Of a DNA stretch of 64,000 bases, positions 43,118 to 52,329 are shown one piece after another; the first letter of the stretch is position 1; every line of letters begins with the position of its first letter. The DNA comes from JAEINY01 sp942490535. Its GTDB lineage: Bacteria > Bacteroidota > Bacteroidia > Bacteroidales > Marinilabiliaceae. Made by a program: the position numbers and the translations under genes. The stretch lies in assembly GCA_942490535.1 (NCBI GenBank), contig CALNXQ010000002.1:682001-746000 (forward strand), given 5' to 3'. The notes under the pieces are model-generated. The model saw only the letters and a program-made list of their open reading frames with translations, was not told the DNA's origin and did not search any database.

Positions 43118-46100
43118 ATGCTAAAAACTTTTTGGCGGTTTACATTTATCTGGCTGGTTTTGTATCCAATCGCTTTATGGGGTCAAAACTACGAGGTGTC
43201 ATTTGAAAACATCTCAACTAACAATGGACTCATAGACAACAATATCCACTGCATTCTTCAAGATTCAAAAGGATTCATGTGGTTTGGCTCTGAAGAAGGC
43301 TTACACCGCTATGACGGGTACAGCATGCGCGTATTCCGGCACGATCCGGGTAACCAGAGCGGTCTTTCCAACAACCAGATTAAAGCCTTGTACGAAGATC
43401 GTTATCAGCGACTATGGATCGGCACTGACGGTGGCGGCATCACCATCTTTGATTTGGAAACCGAATCATTTTCCTATTTGCGTTATCAAGCCGATGCGCC
43501 GGAATCGAGTTTGATTTCAGATGATGTCTTTTGCTTTGCCGGCTCAGCCGATGGTAACTTATGGGTGGGTACCAAACAGGGGCTAGACCTTGTAGAAATT
43601 GCCCCCCGTACCGATACCAATGGATCACTGATCAAATCCATTCGCCATTACCGCCACCAGCCTGAAAATGATAACAGCCTGGCCTACCCGCATGTCTATT
43701 CAGTACTGGAAGATAAACAAGGCACCCTCTGGGCAGGAACAACAGAGGGAGGACTCAGTCGCCTGGACAAAGGGGCTGACGCTTTTATCAATTACCGACC
43801 TGACAGCCAAGCAGGTTCTATCAGCGGCACAGCTATCATGACCATCTATGAAGACAGTCATGGTCACCTTTGGTTTGGGACTTGGGCCAAAGGACTAAAT
43901 TTATTCGACCGGACTAAAAATGCATTTCAAACCATCCGGCACCATCCGCGCGACACCACATCGCTTAGCCATGACAATATATACTCATTGTGCGAGGATC
44001 ATCTAGGTCATCTGTGGGTCGGCACCTATGACGGGGGCTTGAACCAATTGATTCATACGCCGGGAAAAAAATTCAAATTTAAACGGTATCAGGCGCAGGA
44101 AAGCGAACTGAAAAGTTTCTTTAAGAATAAGGTAAAAGTCATTTACACTGATCGATCCGGCATTTTATGGGCGGGGACACTGGGCAATGGCGTGAATAAA
44201 ATTTTTAACCTCCCTATCAACTTCCGACACATTACCAATCAAACATCTGGTGAAAATACAGCTACGGTCAATAAAATCAATAGTTTTACATCTATCAACC
44301 AAAGCGATACCTTTTTATTAGGATCACAAGACGGTTTATACCGCATGGTCAAAAACAAGGTAGGCTCATCGTACCAGTTTGAAGCCCTTCTAAAAGACTC
44401 TACACAAACGCCGAATCTTTTCAAAAAATCCATCGGAGCTGTTTATCAGGATGAACAAAAGAACCTGTGGGTAGGGACACAAAACCAGGGTGTCATGCGT
44501 TTTTCTTTTAACAAGCAAACACTCACCTCTTTTTTACAATACAGCCCCTATAAAGCAGCCCCCTTTAACTTGTCGGGCCGCAATGTCATTCAGATTTTCA
44601 GTTGGAAGGGTCGCCTGTGGGTGGTCACCGAAAGAAGCATCAATATTTTTGATACCAAGGAGCAACGCTTCGTCTGGTCACACCCAGATGGCGCCCCCCT
44701 GTTTGATATCGACGGTAGTATCTCCTGCATTTGGATCGACCCCCAGGAACGCATTTGGGTAGGTACTAAATTCAATGGCCTCTATGGATTCGAAATGAAC
44801 AACGGAAACCCGGACCAGATTAAGCCGATCAGCCACCTCAACGAAGAGACATACCCCCTCCGTTTATCAGCCGACCAGGTATATATCATTGGGGATGCAT
44901 TTGATAATAAATTGTGGGTGGGAACAGCCAAAGGCCTGCACCTGATCAACCCCATTGATGGCTCCAATGAGGTATTTAAAGAAAAAGACGGGCTTCCCTC
45001 CTCGGCCATCACACAGATTTACAAAGATAAAAATGGCTTTTTCTGGTTTGGGACGCTTCAAGGACTGGCACGCTATGATGCTACCAATAAACTGTTTTCA
45101 TCCTTCTTTATGCCGGGGGGCTTCATGAGTAACTATTTCGTTCCCGGACCAGTGACTGAAATTGACCAGCAACACGTTTACCTGCCCACTAACAATGGTC
45201 TTTGGGAGTTTAATCCCGACAGCATCAAACGCAGTCCCTTTAATGCCGAACCGGTTATTACCGATTTCAGAATTACCGGGCAACGGGTTGAACCTAACCA
45301 ACCTGTCAACAACCGGGTACTGTTGGAGCAGGTACTATCCTCTACCGATCACCTTACACTCCGGCATGACGAAAATGTGTTGCAGCTGGAGTTTTCGGCT
45401 CTGACCTACTTTAAGCAGGATCAAAACAAATTTAAATACATCCTGGATGGATTGGAACAGAAATGGAATTATACCGATGCGCAACACCGTTCCGTCACCT
45501 ATTCCAATTTATCTCCCGGCAATTATACCTTTCGATTACAGGCTGCCAATAATGACGGAATCTGGAACCCACAGGAAACAACCTTTTCATTTACCATTCG
45601 CCCCCCCTATTACCGCACCTGGTGGGCCTACCTGGCCTATTCCTTATTGGGGATTGGCTTATTTATCTTCATTCAACGTTTCACCGTTCAGCGGGTTCGT
45701 TTCCGCGAGAAACTAAAACGCGAACAATTGGCACGCGAAAAAGAAACGGCACTAAATCAAATGAAACTGCGCTTTTTCACCAATGTCTCCCACGAGTTCC
45801 GAACCCCGCTCACATTAATTGCCGGCCCCCTGGAGGAAATTCTATCCGCTCCAGAAACACTTCCGGCCACCGTCCAAAAACAACTGAACATGATGAAGAG
45901 CAGTACCGACCGCCTGCTGCGACTCATCAATCAATTGATGGACTTCCGCAAAGTGATGCAAGGCAATATGAAATTAACCATTCGTCAGCGAGAAATGACG
46001 GCCTTCATCCGACGCATTGCAGATTCTTTTAATGGCATCGCCGCACAAAAACACATCCATTATAAAATTGATATTCAAGAGGCTTCCTTATTAGTTTGGT

Positions 46101-47356
46101 TTGACACCGAAAAAGTAGAAACCATCCTGTTTAATTTATTGAGTAATGCCTTTAAATTTACGCCTAAGGGTGGTGAAATTCGCTTAACACTAGAAACTCT
46201 CCCCTCCAATCAGGTGAAATTACAGGTCTCTGACAGCGGACCCGGCATACCCAATGAAGATAAACCTAAAATATTCGACCGGTTCTACCAGGTGGAACAA
46301 CACCAACAACACGCCGGTGCGGGCACAGGCGTTGGGTTATCATTGGTCCGAGACTTTACTGAGTTACATAAAGGGCGCATCCAAATAACGGACAATACGC
46401 CGATAGGTACCTGTTTTGAAATCATCCTTACGGTAGGCAAAGAAGCTTTCAAGAAAAAAGAAATCCTGATTGATGAGGTACCCGTTGAAACAGAGTGGCA
46501 ATCAAAAGATATCGACACAAAACACCCCGAAGATCGGAATCAGACTACGGAAAAAACGGATAAGCCTAAAATTCTCATCGTTGAAGATCAACCGGATGTA
46601 CGCTCCTATGTAAGAGGATTGCTGGAAAAAGAATACCGGGTTGAAGAAGCCGGTAATGGACTGGAAGGGCTGGAGAAAGCCACTTCGACGATGCCTGAGC
46701 TCATTATTTCAGATGTGATGATGCCCGAGATGGATGGATTTACCTTCTGCGAAAAATTGCGCAAAAATGTGATCACCAGCCACATTCCCATCGTCATGCT
46801 AACAGCCCTTGATGGGGTGGAGTCGCGTATTGAAAGTATGGATTCCGGGGCAGATGCCTATGTGGTGAAACCATTCAACAAACAGATTTTACTCACACAG
46901 GTGAAAAATCTGTTAAACAGCCGGCGCCACTTAAAAGAGCGCTTCAAGGAACAGTGGGATTTTGTGGAAGAGATCGCCACGACTTCCGCTGATAAGCAAT
47001 TTGTGAACCGGGCCGTTAAGCTGGTGGAGGAAAGCATGGGCGATCCGCGCTTCAATGTGTCTGAAATGGTGAAGAAAATGAATGTGAGCCGCACCTTGCT
47101 GCACATGAAATTGCGGGAGTTAACCGGTCAATCCACCAGTGAATTCATTCGTACCATCCGCTTAAAACAAGCCGCCAAACTCCTCAAGCAAGGCGAGCTC
47201 AACGTATCGGAGGTGACTTATCATGTGGGATTCAATGACCCCAAATATTTCTCCAAAAGCTTTAAAAGCTTGTTTGGTGTCACCCCAACAGCGTTTCAAA
47301 AAGGAGATGCATCAGGGGGTGATTTGAAAGATAAGGAGATGGATCTGGATGACTAA
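43118..47356 (+). CDS. Hybrid two-component system protein (HTCS): propeller sensor, kinase, receiver, AraC domain
   Basis: 1412 residues. Signal peptide (FTFIWLVLYPIALWGQ), about a dozen two-component-propeller repeats (IHCILQDSKGFMWFGSEEGL, IKALYEDRYQRLWIGTDGGG and so on), a Y_Y_Y domain (HRSVTYSNLSPGNYTFRLQA), a membrane helix (about 845-862), HisKA (FFTNVSHEFRTPLTLIAGPL, His892), ATPase (NLLSNAFKFTPKGGEIRL, GTGVGLSLVRDF), receiver (KILIVEDQPDVRS, Asp1199 in ISDVMMPEMDG) and a C-terminal AraC helix-turn-helix (MKLRELTGQSTSEFIRTIRL, VGFNDPKYFSKSFKSLFGVT). By family it binds an oligosaccharide in the periplasm and activates a polysaccharide-use locus. No SusC/SusD genes lie beside it; only leader-like modules do. 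Confidence 0.95.
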   Translation: MLKTFWRFTFIWLVLYPIALWGQNYEVSFENISTNNGLIDNNIHCILQDSKGFMWFGSEEGLHRYDGYSMRVFRHDPGNQSGLSNNQIKALYEDRYQRLWIGTDGGGITIFDLETESFSYLRYQADAPESSLISDDVFCFAGSADGNLWVGTKQGLDLVEIAPRTDTNGSLIKSIRHYRHQPENDNSLAYPHVYSVLEDKQGTLWAGTTEGGLSRLDKGADAFINYRPDSQAGSISGTAIMTIYEDSHGHLWFGTWAKGLNLFDRTKNAFQTIRHHPRDTTSLSHDNIYSLCEDHLGHLWVGTYDGGLNQLIHTPGKKFKFKRYQAQESELKSFFKNKVKVIYTDRSGILWAGTLGNGVNKIFNLPINFRHITNQTSGENTATVNKINSFTSINQSDTFLLGSQDGLYRMVKNKVGSSYQFEALLKDSTQTPNLFKKSIGAVYQDEQKNLWVGTQNQGVMRFSFNKQTLTSFLQYSPYKAAPFNLSGRNVIQIFSWKGRLWVVTERSINIFDTKEQRFVWSHPDGAPLFDIDGSISCIWIDPQERIWVGTKFNGLYGFEMNNGNPDQIKPISHLNEETYPLRLSADQVYIIGDAFDNKLWVGTAKGLHLINPIDGSNEVFKEKDGLPSSAITQIYKDKNGFFWFGTLQGLARYDATNKLFSSFFMPGGFMSNYFVPGPVTEIDQQHVYLPTNNGLWEFNPDSIKRSPFNAEPVITDFRITGQRVEPNQPVNNRVLLEQVLSSTDHLTLRHDENVLQLEFSALTYFKQDQNKFKYILDGLEQKWNYTDAQHRSVTYSNLSPGNYTFRLQAANNDGIWNPQETTFSFTIRPPYYRTWWAYLAYSLLGIGLFIFIQRFTVQRVRFREKLKREQLAREKETALNQMKLRFFTNVSHEFRTPLTLIAGPLEEILSAPETLPATVQKQLNMMKSSTDRLLRLINQLMDFRKVMQGNMKLTIRQREMTAFIRRIADSFNGIAAQKHIHYKIDIQEASLLVWFDTEKVETILFNLLSNAFKFTPKGGEIRLTLETLPSNQVKLQVSDSGPGIPNEDKPKIFDRFYQVEQHQQHAGAGTGVGLSLVRDFTELHKGRIQITDNTPIGTCFEIILTVGKEAFKKKEILIDEVPVETEWQSKDIDTKHPEDRNQTTEKTDKPKILIVEDQPDVRSYVRGLLEKEYRVEEAGNGLEGLEKATSTMPELIISDVMMPEMDGFTFCEKLRKNVITSHIPIVMLTALDGVESRIESMDSGADAYVVKPFNKQILLTQVKNLLNSRRHLKERFKEQWDFVEEIATTSADKQFVNRAVKLVEESMGDPRFNVSEMVKKMNVSRTLLHMKLRELTGQSTSEFIRTIRLKQAAKLLKQGELNVSEVTYHVGFNDPKYFSKSFKSLFGVTPTAFQKGDASGGDLKDKEMDLDD

Positions 47357-47436
47357 CAAACAGTAAAGCTTTCCCTCTTATCCATCACAAATAAACCGGC
47401 TTTAGACCAGCCTTCTTCGGGCCAATTAAAGAATTG

Positions 47437-47475
47437 CTTCGGATCAACTCCGCTAACAGCGGAATTGATCCGAAG
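47437..47475. terminator. Long hairpin between convergent HTCS and nth genes
   Basis: An 18-bp stem with one mismatch (CTTCGGATCAA..TCCGCT and complement) and a 3-base loop, 81 bases after the HTCS stop and 38 bases after the nth stop. It lacks a clear T run. Confidence 0.65.
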
Positions 47476-47512
47476 TTGTATCGAAGCAGGTACGAAGAAA
47501 GACCGAACAAGC

Positions 47513-48160
47513 CTATGAATGCTCCATTTCCTTCTCGTAAAACCGACAGAACGCTTTTAATCCACACCGGCCACATTTGGGCTTACGGGCTATGCACACG
47601 TATCGACCGTGTAAAATGAGCCAATGGTGCGCCACCGGCAGCAATTCCTCCGGAAAATACTTCACCAGCTGTTTTTCAGTATCCAAAGGTGTCTTAGAAT
47701 TGGAAGTCAACCCAATGCGGGCCGCCACGCGAAACACATGTGTATCTACAGCCATGGCCGGTTTCTCGTACACTACCGAAGCAATCACATTGGCTGTTTT
47801 ACGTCCTACCCCCGGTAATTTTTGCAACGCGTTCACATCATCCGGAACAACACCCCCAAATTCTTCGGTGAGCATTTTAGCCATTCCCACCAGGTGTTTG
47901 CTTTTATTATTGGGATAACTACAGGACTTAATGTAGGTAAATATCTCTTCCGAAGTGGATTCAGCCATCTCAGCAGCGTTTGGAAACCGTTCAAAGATAG
48001 CCGGCGTCAGCATGTTCACCCGCTTATCCGTACACTGGGCTGAAAGAATAACAGCCACCAGTAACTCATAGGGGTTGGAATAATGCAATTCCGTCTCCGC
48101 CACAGGCATGTGTTCCTGAAAATAATCAATGACTTTCTGATACCGTTCTTTTTTCAGCAT
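47513..48160 (-). CDS. nth: Endonuclease III, DNA glycosylase/AP lyase
   Basis: 215 residues, full length. The helix-hairpin-helix LPGVGRKTANVIASVVY contains the catalytic Lys121; the catalytic Asp139 is in MAVDTHVFRVAAR. A 4Fe-4S cluster site, C189-x6-C196-x2-C199-x5-C205 (CIARKPKCGRCGLKAFC), closes the protein. It excises oxidised pyrimidines and nicks the abasic site. Its stop-side neighbour is the convergent HTCS; upstream is the TonB receptor, ending 5 bases before the nth start. Confidence 0.96.
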   Translation of the reverse strand: MLKKERYQKVIDYFQEHMPVAETELHYSNPYELLVAVILSAQCTDKRVNMLTPAIFERFPNAAEMAESTSEEIFTYIKSCSYPNNKSKHLVGMAKMLTEEFGGVVPDDVNALQKLPGVGRKTANVIASVVYEKPAMAVDTHVFRVAARIGLTSNSKTPLDTEKQLVKYFPEELLPVAHHWLILHGRYVCIARKPKCGRCGLKAFCRFYEKEMEHS

Positions 48161-48165
48161 ATCAC

Positions 48166-50491
48166 TTACAGACTAAATAATTTCACCCCAAAAAATACCG
48201 TGAGGGGACGTGAGGGGCCATAAATATAATTACTATCGCGGTTCTTACCCGAGTCGAAATCATCCTGATACTGATTAAACACATTTTGCACTCCCCCGAA
48301 AAACTCGACACCCACCCCCACAGGTCTCCAATCCAGTGCATAACTCAATTTAATATTGGTTTCCAAAAAGGAATCCGACTTAACCAGCTCATCTACTTCC
48401 GGCGTTCCCGGATCACCCATCAACCCATAATGAGGAACTAACATAGCCCCGGTGTATACACCAGAGAGAGCAGCTTTAATTCCCCAAGTGGGGCGATAGG
48501 TAAATGTATAATACCCATACTGCTCCGGTGTGCGCAGAAAATCCTTGATACCTTCGCTATTATCAGACCAGTTAACAGCCGTTTCATGCCTGCTGGACTG
48601 AATGGTATACCCTGCCTCCAGCTGCCACAGCCGGTTGTAATTACCTCTTAACTCAAGGGTTACACCCTGAACAACTGCCTGGTCACCGTTTCGCTTTTCA
48701 AGAACGGTATTCCCCAGTTCATCTGCCCCGGCTTCTTCTAAAACAAACACATCATTCAAGGTTGTATGGAATCCTTCGAGCGTAAAACCCCAAATATACG
48801 CCTCTCTGGGGAGATCAAAATTGACGGATGCCGTCCAGCTCCGGGAAGTCTCTTCTTTCAAATTATCAGCCAGCTCTACCCGTTGAATACCCCCTGCTGC
48901 AAAAGCAATGTGCATATCGGAATCAAAGGCCTGAGGCGCTCTAAAACCGGTGGACCAACCACTGCGCATTTGCCATCCATTGTGTTTATAAAGTAAGGAC
49001 ACCCGTGGACTAAGAATCACCTTTTCTACCATGTTGTGTTTATCGGCGCGCAAACCGGTTAAAATTGTAAATCTACGATTCACAGCCCAATCACTTTGCA
49101 GATAGGATCCCCCATTTCGCGTAGTTTGATCCAGCATGTACTGATAGGTTTTAATCTCGTCATCCACCATGTCGTAATTGTACTCTGCCCCAAAAGTCAC
49201 ATTATTTTTACCCCCCAGAAAGTCGGGCCACAAATGGTTCATTTGCACGCCTCCCATAAAAGTATGATTATTTGTCGTTCCATAGGGTGGTAACTCCATA
49301 AACGCGTCATATGCGGGCGTTCCCAAGTCGGGTTTGATTCCGGTGTAATGATTCCGGTCGGTGCGTTGACCTGCCACATAAGCAGCCAGAGAGCTTTGAT
49401 TGCTATTAAACAAAAAACTATAATCCAACCCTCCCATTAAAACACGATGGGTGCGCTCTTCGGATTGATCAGCCAGGTGAGCTGGGGTGACCTCCTGCTC
49501 ACCGCCATACCGATATTCTTCCATACTCGAAAAACTAAACTCCAGTTTATGATTGGGAGCGGGCAAGAGAAAAGAAGTGAACCCAAATGAATTGTTTGAT
49601 AATTCAGGTAATTCACTATACTGATCCCCGTTGTGATCATAGGATTCCCGCTTACGATGGGAAGCAAATAAGGTTAATCCGGCATTCTTACGGTCGGTCA
49701 GAACACCTGCATCGGCATTCAATTGAAAATCGCTTGCCTCGCCATTGATAATGGACTGGTTGGCTGATACAGAAAAACGGTTCATATCGGGTACTTTGGT
49801 GATCACATTCACCGTTCCTCCTACTGCGCCGGCTCCATAAAGGGCTGATCCCCCCCCGCACCACTTCAATACGTTCAATCATATTGGCAGGAATTTGCTC
49901 CAGCCCGTACAATCCCGTCAATGGACTAAACACCGGTCGACTATTGATTAATATCTGCGAGTAGGCACCGCCTAATCCATTCATGCGCAACTGAGTGTAG
50001 TTACAGGTTTGACAATCGGTTTCCATGCGCAAGCCTGGTTGAAAGGCCAGGCCTTCGGAGAGTGTTCCAGCCTGCAATAGCTCCAGCTTTTTCCCCTCCA
50101 TCACATTGACAATCACCGGTGATTCGGTTTTCCGCTTGAAGGTTTTGGTACCGGTGATTACAATATCATCCAATGACATAACCTGCTCTTCCAGGACAAA
50201 ATTGACTTCAATGGTTTTCCCTTTTGTAATTACCACCGATTTCTCCACCGGTTTGAAGCCCATCAAACTAGCCACCAGCGTATATTGACCTTCAGGAAGG
50301 TTAATCAACATAAAATGACCGGAATGATCCGTCATGGTGCCATAGGAAGTCCCTTTCAAATAAATGTTCACAAAAGGCATGTGCTCCCCTTCCGCTTTCA
50401 CATCCCCAAATATATTAGAATCGGATTTTTGCGCCAGAGTCCAATGACCGGAAAGAATCCCTAAAAAAACAATGATCCAGATTTTCTTCAT
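48166..50491 (-). pseudogene. TonB-dependent receptor interrupted by a frameshift at a G8 tract
   Basis: Two frames, 49688-50491 and 48166-49878, together make one receptor of about 775 residues. The first has a signal peptide (IWIIVFLGILSGHWTLAQ), a carboxypeptidase-like domain (HMPFVNIYLKGTSYGTMTDH) and the plug with DCQTCNYTQLRMNGLGGAYS and MIERIEVVRGG. The second resumes with GSALYGAGAVGGTVNVITK and carries the barrel to a C-terminal FFGVKLFSL. The break is at eight G on the coding strand (49850-49857 as C on the plus strand); seven or ten G would restore one frame. It could be a true pseudogene, a phase-variable gene or a sequencing error. Metal-related neighbours (ZIP transporter, DtxR-like regulator) suggest a metal or metallophore ligand. 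Confidence 0.88.
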
Positions 50492-50506
50492 TCGCTTTTC
50501 ATAAAT

Positions 50507-51316
50507 TTATAAAAACAACAGTAAACTAACCGCCATAACCACCATACCGGCAAAAAGTCCATAAATGGATAAATGGTGTTCGCCATATTCCCGGGCCGAG
50601 GGCAATAACTCATCCAGACTAATGAACACCATAATACCGGCCACGCCAGCGAAAATGATCCCAAAAACCAATGGGCTGAGAAACGGCATCAGAATTAAGT
50701 AACCAACAATGGCCCCTACCGGTTCAGACAAACCGGACAGAAAACTCAATTTAAAAGCTTTTCGCCTGTCTCCAGTGGCATAATAAACCGGCACCGAGAC
50801 CGCGATTCCTTCGGGAATGTTGTGAATGGCAATGGCCACGGCGATGGCAATACCCAGGTTGGGATCTTGCAAGGCTGCCGTGAAGGTGGCCAATCCTTCG
50901 GGAAAGTTATGGATCCCGATGGCCAATGCGGTGAACATTCCCATGCGCATCAATTTTTTATCCCGTGGCTTATTTGTCCCATCCATTTCCTCAATGGAGT
51001 GTAATTCGTGGGGATTCTCCTGCGATGGAATAAACTTATCGATCAAGGCAATGAACAAGACACCCCCAAAAAAAGACAATACCGTGTACCAGGTACCGGG
51101 CGCCTCTCCGTAATTGGCCACCAATGTATCCTTGGCTTTCATAAAGATCTCCACAAAAGAGACGTATATCATCACCCCGGCCGAAAAACCCAGGGAAATA
51201 GCCAGAAATTTGGTATTGGTACGCTTGGCAAAAAAGGCCATGGCACTGCCTATTCCGGTACTCAAACCAGCAAATAAAGTGAGTCCAAATGCAAATAATA
51301 CAGAATTCAATTCCAT
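50507..51316 (-). CDS. zupT: ZIP-family metal transporter
   Basis: 269 residues, about eight hydrophobic helices. The metal-path motifs HNFPEG (136-141) and HNIPEG (165-170) in helices IV and V are those of ZupT, and a variable charged loop (about 97-122) with several H and E residues is in the expected place. By family it imports zinc and other divalent metals, such as iron or manganese, across the inner membrane. The gene lies between a DtxR/MntR-type regulator (31 bases upstream) and a TonB receptor (15 bases downstream) on one strand, forming a probable metal-uptake operon. Confidence 0.93.
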   Translation of the reverse strand: MELNSVLFAFGLTLFAGLSTGIGSAMAFFAKRTNTKFLAISLGFSAGVMIYVSFVEIFMKAKDTLVANYGEAPGTWYTVLSFFGGVLFIALIDKFIPSQENPHELHSIEEMDGTNKPRDKKLMRMGMFTALAIGIHNFPEGLATFTAALQDPNLGIAIAVAIAIHNIPEGIAVSVPVYYATGDRRKAFKLSFLSGLSEPVGAIVGYLILMPFLSPLVFGIIFAGVAGIMVFISLDELLPSAREYGEHHLSIYGLFAGMVVMAVSLLLFL

Positions 51317-51347
51317 GGTAAAACAATCTATGATTAACGTATATACT

Positions 51348-52046
51348 CTAGTTTATTTTTTCGCAATAAATATGATCGGCCATGTTTTTACTCACTACCA
51401 GGGTTTGATCATTGACCAGAATTTCCACCGAGGCGTCCCTGTCATACCGCTTCACCAACTGAATGGATGTGGTTAACGTCAGGCGATGCCGGTCGTAAAA
51501 CTCGGCCAGATCCGGGTGATTGTAGGTTAACCGGACAATGCGGTAATGGCCGGCTGGTAACTTGGCTAATTTACTGACTTGCTCACGTTGGGGCATCCGT
51601 CCATCGGTTCCCGGAATGGGATCGCCATGGGGATCGAATTGTGGATACTCTAAAAAACGATCCAAGGCAGCCATCATCTCCTCCGAGGTTTGATGTTCCA
51701 ACCGCTCAGCCTCTTGATGCACCTGGTGCAAATCAAGCTCCAATACGCGGTGTAAAAAAAGCTCCCACAAACGGTGCCGCCTGACCAACCGAAGCGCCAT
51801 CAACCGCCCTTCAGTAGTCAATTCCAACGCCTTATACTTTTCATAAATGATCAAGCCTTTTTCTGCCAACTTGCGCGCCATGTCGGTCACCGCGGCATTA
51901 CTGACCTGCAAACGCTCCGCCAATAACTTACCGGTTACACGGACTTGCTCATCCTGATTAATCAGAAAAATGGTTTTTATAAAGTTCTCAATCGGCACTG
52001 AATGCATAGCTTCTTTTATTGAATGGTCCCGATAGGATTTTGCCAT
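51348..52046 (-). CDS. DtxR/MntR-family metal-dependent transcriptional regulator
   Basis: 232 residues. The N-terminal winged helix (IENFIKTIFLINQDEQVRVT, LAERLQVSNAAVTDMARKLA, EKGLIIYEKYKALELTTEGR) and dimerisation/metal-binding region (LVRRHRLWELFLHRVLELDL, EAERLEHQTSEEMMAALDRF, LEYPQFDPHGDPIP) are typical. A C-terminal SH3/FeoA-like part follows. By family it represses metal-uptake genes when loaded with Fe2+ or Mn2+. It is first in the regulator-zupT-TonB receptor operon and a palindrome 33 bases upstream of the start is a candidate operator. The metal cannot be settled from sequence. Confidence 0.92.
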   Translation of the reverse strand: MAKSYRDHSIKEAMHSVPIENFIKTIFLINQDEQVRVTGKLLAERLQVSNAAVTDMARKLAEKGLIIYEKYKALELTTEGRLMALRLVRRHRLWELFLHRVLELDLHQVHQEAERLEHQTSEEMMAALDRFLEYPQFDPHGDPIPGTDGRMPQREQVSKLAKLPAGHYRIVRLTYNHPDLAEFYDRHRLTLTTSIQLVKRYDRDASVEILVNDQTLVVSKNMADHIYCEKIN

Positions 52047-52078
52047 TCGGGATTTATTTAAGTTATTACAACTGCAAA

Positions 52079-52094
52079 TTTAAGCAAGCTTAAA
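52079..52094. promoter_or_regulatory. Candidate DtxR/MntR operator
   Basis: TTTAAGC AA GCTTAAA, a perfect 7-bp dyad with a 2-base centre, flanked on both sides by GCAAAT. It is 33 bases upstream of the regulator start. Confidence 0.55.
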
Positions 52095-52159
52095 CTATTT
52101 GCAAATTTTATTTAGACTTTTTATAAATAAGACGATTCCAAAAGGTGCTGATGTTTTTG

Positions 52160-52224
52160 TAAAAACGTAGTGACGTTTTATTAAAATCATGCTGATGCTT
52201 TTCGATAAACATCAGCATGATTTT
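52160..52224. repeat. Two consecutive perfect hairpins
   Basis: The first is AAAACGT AGTG ACGTTTT. The second has a 15-bp stem, AAAATCATGCTGATG and complement (52183-52197 / 52210-52224), with a 12-base loop. TGCTGATG also occurs just before the first hairpin. The region 52095-52330 has no gene; a terminator pair or a small structured RNA are possible. Confidence 0.5.
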
Positions 52225-52329
52225 ATCGACTCAATAAATCAAAAAAAACGATCGCTGCTATAGTAGGGGATACAAGCTTTTGGTTATTGAACACCTTTGA
52301 CTTGCTCTTACTGCTTTTGGAATGATGTG

